Assembly (NCBI GenBank): GCA_020434465.1
Contig: JAGRAS010000052.1
Location: 1 to 8,371, forward strand
Length of the DNA: 8,371 nt
Source: Bdellovibrionales bacterium
GTDB lineage: Bacteria; Bdellovibrionota; UBA2361; JAGRAS01
Direction: 5' to 3'
Below are positions 4,957 through 8,371 of the stretch, piece after piece. The translations under genes and the position numbers were made by a program. A model generated the notes under the pieces. It saw only the letters and a program-made list of their open reading frames with translations, searched no databases and was not told where the DNA came from. How positions within the stretch are numbered: the first letter of the stretch is position 1; every line of letters begins with the position of its first letter.

Positions 4957-7900
4957 ATGAGACCTGCTAATTCAAACCCTGACTTTCAAAAACATTCCCC
5001 AAGTATATTTCTTAAGAATTTAAAATTTCCAAAGTTTAATCGAAAAATTGCAATTCTACTCTTATCTTTTTCATTTTTACCAAATTTAGTTGAAAAAAAT
5101 ACTGCTCTAGCAAAGGAGGAACCTGAGGCTAATAATCCTGGTAAAGTACTAAATAATCCTAATGCAAAGCTAGAGCTTCCTAGTTCTCGACAAATGGCGA
5201 TTGAAGAAAGACTTCAAGCGAGTCCGGTTTATAGGAAATTTGGATTTGATCTTTTAGTTCAAGCAACTAAGTTTGGAGAACGCTATGACTTTTCGGATGA
5301 AGCTATGCGTAAGCTTGGCGAATTTACTTTAAAAACTCATCTAAATGTTACAGGTGTTTATGATATTCTAAATTCAAAATTTGATGCTTATCAAAAAGCA
5401 AATGAGACTGTAAAGAATTATGTTTCTCATTCTTACCTGCCGATTTTTTTAAAAGGCGTAGTGGATTTTGCAAGTCTTAAGACGGGAACTAAATCAGTTG
5501 GGTTAGCCAATGTTGCTAAGGATGTGATTGATAGAAGATTTGCTGGATCAACAACAAAAGAAATTGCTGAAGCTAATGAGAGTCTCTACGTAGCAATGCC
5601 CGTTAGTGAGCAAGCAAGACTTTTAATGCAAGAGTATGAAAAAGGGGGCTGGGCCAAAAAGTTTTTAGACGATAATGATTTCTTTGGAGGTCTAGGCATA
5701 AGGTATGAATCAAGCCCTGAGGAATTTGTAGCAAATCACCCTAGTATAGCAGCTAGGGTTGAAACTCGTACATTCATTATTGAAAGACGAGAAGAAATTA
5801 ACAAGCTAAACTCAAAGCTAGAGGATCTTAAGAAGAATTATCACAAAGGAAACTCTGAATTAAAATCAGAAATTGATGAAACAACAAAAGCATTAAATGA
5901 AAAGATTGGTGAAGTAAGTGATTATGTTCAAAATTCTCTAACTTCAGCTATAGCAAATCTACAAGATGGAGTAGATGAATTAATTGGCTTAAACCAAGAA
6001 CAAATCGAAGAGTTAAATAAGGTAAATAGACAAGCTAAAGCAAAAGAAAACATTGATAAATTTTACGCTGTTACAGGTGCTTTAACAGATGTTTTACAGC
6101 TAATCGATCCTCAAGCTGCGAATTTAGTAAATGGTGTATGTAACCTTGCTGGTTCGATTATGGCAGCTTCAGCAAGTGAATATGCATTTAGTTCTATTGC
6201 TGGCATTGCTTCAAGTCTTGTTGGTTTTTTAGGCTCCTTGTTTTCTACCCCAGACTCTTCAATGCAAAAATTTATTCAAGATAATTTTGAAGAGTTAGAA
6301 AAATCAGCTCAAAGGCGCTATTTGGATTTAGTAGAAAGGATTGGTATTTTAGATAAGAAATTAGATTACTTAATAAAGTTAGCAGAGGAAACCAGAGAGT
6401 TTCAATTTGATGCCCGTACTAAATTACAAGAAATTGCTCTAGGTGTTGTTAAAAATTCAGCTCTACTTAAGCAAATCTTAAAAGTTTTAAATTATCAGGA
6501 TCGAGAAGAATTTATTCATAACTGTTCACATTTATTAAGCGATTATTATTTTTATGTAAAACTTGGGAAAACTGTAAGCCCAGATAGGGCTAACATTAGA
6601 GACGATTTAAAAAAATATAGAGAAAACTATTTTAGATATGCCGAGCATGAATCAACAGACTCCTTAATACTTGGTGCTTATGTAGATGACATAGGTTTTC
6701 TAGATACTAAAATAAAAATGCGGGGGTTAGCATTTTCTGAGGGCCTTATTTCTCAAATGTTAAGGGCTAAATTTGGTTTTGATATTGACTCTACTATTAG
6801 AAACGGACTTTTGTTAGCTGATGCTACAACTTCCTTAATTCAAATCCCTAAACAATGGGGCGATGAAACTTTAGAGCTTTCGCCCGATGAAGCAAGCCAA
6901 TTAGCGCTGGCCTTTGAAGGTCAGTTAAAGTTTTATCAAGCTTTAACAGACGCTGATTTAATTGATAAATTAACTAAAGGTAATGAGTATACTATTGGGC
7001 GAAGTTATCAAGAGATGGTCTCTGCTGTTATTGAAGCCTTTAAAAAAGTATTAGATGAGCCTGAGTTTAGAAGTCTTTCTGATATTCCAAATGGCATTGA
7101 TTTAAGTCGAGGACTTGAGCAATTTTTAAGTCCAGTATTTAAACTTAATGAACCAGTAAATCTTGAAGAAATATCAAGCGGTATTCAATTTGATTTTTTA
7201 GCAATACAAAGTCATTTAACTCAGGTTGTGAGAGAACAAAGCGGTAAACAGTGGTTTCAGTTTCCACCTATGCCTAATGATTTTGGTTTGAAAATTGATC
7301 TTTATCGAGATATGTTTAATTTTAATTCGGATCACATTTTACGAACTGCTTTATCTCGCCCTATCTTAGAACCAAATGGTAAAGTGAAAGGCACACTTCC
7401 AGGATTCAATCTTAAAAATAGTGGCCGATTGAAAGTAAATGATTCAGAGGATCGAAATGGTCCAAAAATTTCTATTTCTGATTTCATAATAGAAAAATTA
7501 AATAATGATCCAATAAATGCTACTTATCGAGATACTCTATATAGAGAATCTTCATTGGATATAAATTTAACGTTTGAGTTTGATCTAGATGAAGTAATTG
7601 GATCAAAGCCTAAAGAATTTAGCAAGGTAACCTTTAAACCTGAAATTCCATACAAAATTGCAGTTTGGTATGATCTTGTACGAGGCAACCCTTATCCCAA
7701 TCCCCCAGAGAATTTTTTAGATCGAGATTTTTATACTCACTTATCTGCCAATTGGGAACAGATGAGTTATTGTAAAGTAATTAAAGACGCAACAGAATTT
7801 ACCCTAAGAATTCTTCAGCATTTAGCAACTCGTGATGGCTCAATTACACTAAGAAGGAATAATCTCGATAGTCCCGGTACACTTGAAATTAAAAAAGGTG

Positions 7901-8371
7901 TGATAAAGAAAAATGATATTCAAGATGTCACTTTAGAAGTTAATGCTGAGGGGTTTTCTGGAATCTACATCTCTATTGATGACAAAGGTGCTTATAGATT
8001 AACAAGAGAACAAGCAGAGTTTTTATTAAGAGAAATGCATGAAAATAATGTGATAAATAAAGACTACCTAAATTTTAGAACATTTTTACCTCATGCTCTT
8101 AAGCGGGAACTGCATAGTTTTTCTCTTGAACTTCAGGTTTTTGGAATTGATAGAACTAAAGAGGTAACTCCTTCTGAAAATCGCTATAAGCTAATGCAAG
8201 AAAATGCGGCAAATCAGCTATTAGTTACTAATGAAGCTTTTACTGATTTATATAATACCTTACTTAAGTTAGATGATATAAGCACTACTATTAGAACTAT
8301 GCTTGGGCTTTCAGTACCTGATGAGATTGCTGGTTCGCTTGAGCTTATGAACTCAATCCGCGAAGATACTG
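4957..8371 (+). CDS. Very large exported protein with coiled coils and a hydrophobic Gly/Ala segment (3' end outside window)
   Basis: The frame is open from the ATG at 4957 to the last base: 1138 complete codons with no stop. GGAG (4947-4950) is six bases before the ATG, an excellent ribosome site. A long basic n-region (1-30), a hydrophobic core IAILLLSFSFLPNLV (31-45) and ALA at 50-52 make a Sec signal peptide, with mature protein from about K53; an uncleaved anchor is the alternative. Next come a mostly helical region (about 75-265), a charged heptad-rich coiled coil (about 270-368), a stretch at 387-429 rich in Gly, Ala, Ser, Ile and Leu with E408 as its only charge, and a second amphipathic helical/coiled-coil part (about 436-512). 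The remaining 600-plus residues mix helices with a likely beta-rich part near 800-1035 and carry no catalytic motif, repeat or anchor that I can identify. I do not recognise the family. Helix - hydrophobic hairpin - helix resembles alpha-pore-forming toxins, but that is inference from layout only. Codon use matches its neighbours. Confidence 0.92.
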   Translation, partial: MRPANSNPDFQKHSPSIFLKNLKFPKFNRKIAILLLSFSFLPNLVEKNTALAKEEPEANNPGKVLNNPNAKLELPSSRQMAIEERLQASPVYRKFGFDLLVQATKFGERYDFSDEAMRKLGEFTLKTHLNVTGVYDILNSKFDAYQKANETVKNYVSHSYLPIFLKGVVDFASLKTGTKSVGLANVAKDVIDRRFAGSTTKEIAEANESLYVAMPVSEQARLLMQEYEKGGWAKKFLDDNDFFGGLGIRYESSPEEFVANHPSIAARVETRTFIIERREEINKLNSKLEDLKKNYHKGNSELKSEIDETTKALNEKIGEVSDYVQNSLTSAIANLQDGVDELIGLNQEQIEELNKVNRQAKAKENIDKFYAVTGALTDVLQLIDPQAANLVNGVCNLAGSIMAASASEYAFSSIAGIASSLVGFLGSLFSTPDSSMQKFIQDNFEELEKSAQRRYLDLVERIGILDKKLDYLIKLAEETREFQFDARTKLQEIALGVVKNSALLKQILKVLNYQDREEFIHNCSHLLSDYYFYVKLGKTVSPDRANIRDDLKKYRENYFRYAEHESTDSLILGAYVDDIGFLDTKIKMRGLAFSEGLISQMLRAKFGFDIDSTIRNGLLLADATTSLIQIPKQWGDETLELSPDEASQLALAFEGQLKFYQALTDADLIDKLTKGNEYTIGRSYQEMVSAVIEAFKKVLDEPEFRSLSDIPNGIDLSRGLEQFLSPVFKLNEPVNLEEISSGIQFDFLAIQSHLTQVVREQSGKQWFQFPPMPNDFGLKIDLYRDMFNFNSDHILRTALSRPILEPNGKVKGTLPGFNLKNSGRLKVNDSEDRNGPKISISDFIIEKLNNDPINATYRDTLYRESSLDINLTFEFDLDEVIGSKPKEFSKVTFKPEIPYKIAVWYDLVRGNPYPNPPENFLDRDFYTHLSANWEQMSYCKVIKDATEFTLRILQHLATRDGSITLRRNNLDSPGTLEIKKGVIKKNDIQDVTLEVNAEGFSGIYISIDDKGAYRLTREQAEFLLREMHENNVINKDYLNFRTFLPHALKRELHSFSLELQVFGIDRTKEVTPSENRYKLMQENAANQLLVTNEAFTDLYNTLLKLDDISTTIRTMLGLSVPDEIAGSLELMNSIREDT

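Noticed and set aside
1..8371. CRISPR arrays, tRNA or rRNA genes, insertion sequences, integrases or attachment sites.
   Set aside because: No regularly spaced repeats, tRNA-like cloverleaf, transposase motif or target-site duplication seen on reading both strands.

Overview
The window is AT-rich throughout. Codon choice looks uniform across genes (many AAA, TTA, ATT, GAA codons), and I see no sign of a mobile element. A lipoprotein signal, a Sec-exported M48 peptidase and a large exported protein suggest a Gram-negative (diderm) bacterium. The next-but-one order of a 5-formyltetrahydrofolate cyclo-ligase and a YmdB-type phosphodiesterase would fit a deltaproteobacterium-like or other non-enteric lineage, but I cannot name the phylum from sequence alone.

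Layout. Bases 1-552 are the C-terminal kinase core of a sensor histidine kinase whose start lies outside the window. A small lipoprotein follows at 613-1056 on the same strand. A 214-base convergent gap (1057-1270), in which I see no convincing gene or terminator, separates it from two minus-strand genes: a receiver-domain protein with no recognised output domain (1271-2035) and a small secreted M48-type zinc peptidase (2181-2774). The 2036-2180 gap between these two holds only AT-rich sequence.

Bases 2775-3148 (374 bases) form a divergent control region. It contains a promoter-like pair with a perfect 16-bp palindrome for the peptidase, a plus-strand TATAAT box followed by a foldable leader with a strong AAGGAG and a possible 30-codon ORF, a cluster of GACTTA repeats, and a hairpin just before the next gene. 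The plus strand then carries 5-formyltetrahydrofolate cyclo-ligase (3149-3793) and YmdB-like phosphodiesterase (3874-4674). The YmdB gene has a perfect TATAAT placed so that transcription would start on the ATG.

Bases 4675-4956 are a 282-base regulatory-looking gap with a nested inverted repeat. A very large exported protein (4957 to the window end, at least 1138 residues) follows. It has a signal peptide, then coiled coil, a roughly 43-residue glycine/alanine-rich hydrophobic stretch, a second coiled coil, and a long uncharacterised C-terminal part. I do not recognise its family. The layout recalls helical pore-forming proteins and is the most interesting item here.

Functionally the window is mostly housekeeping: one-carbon metabolism, second-messenger or RNA turnover, signalling and envelope proteins. 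No cluster can be assigned to a single pathway.
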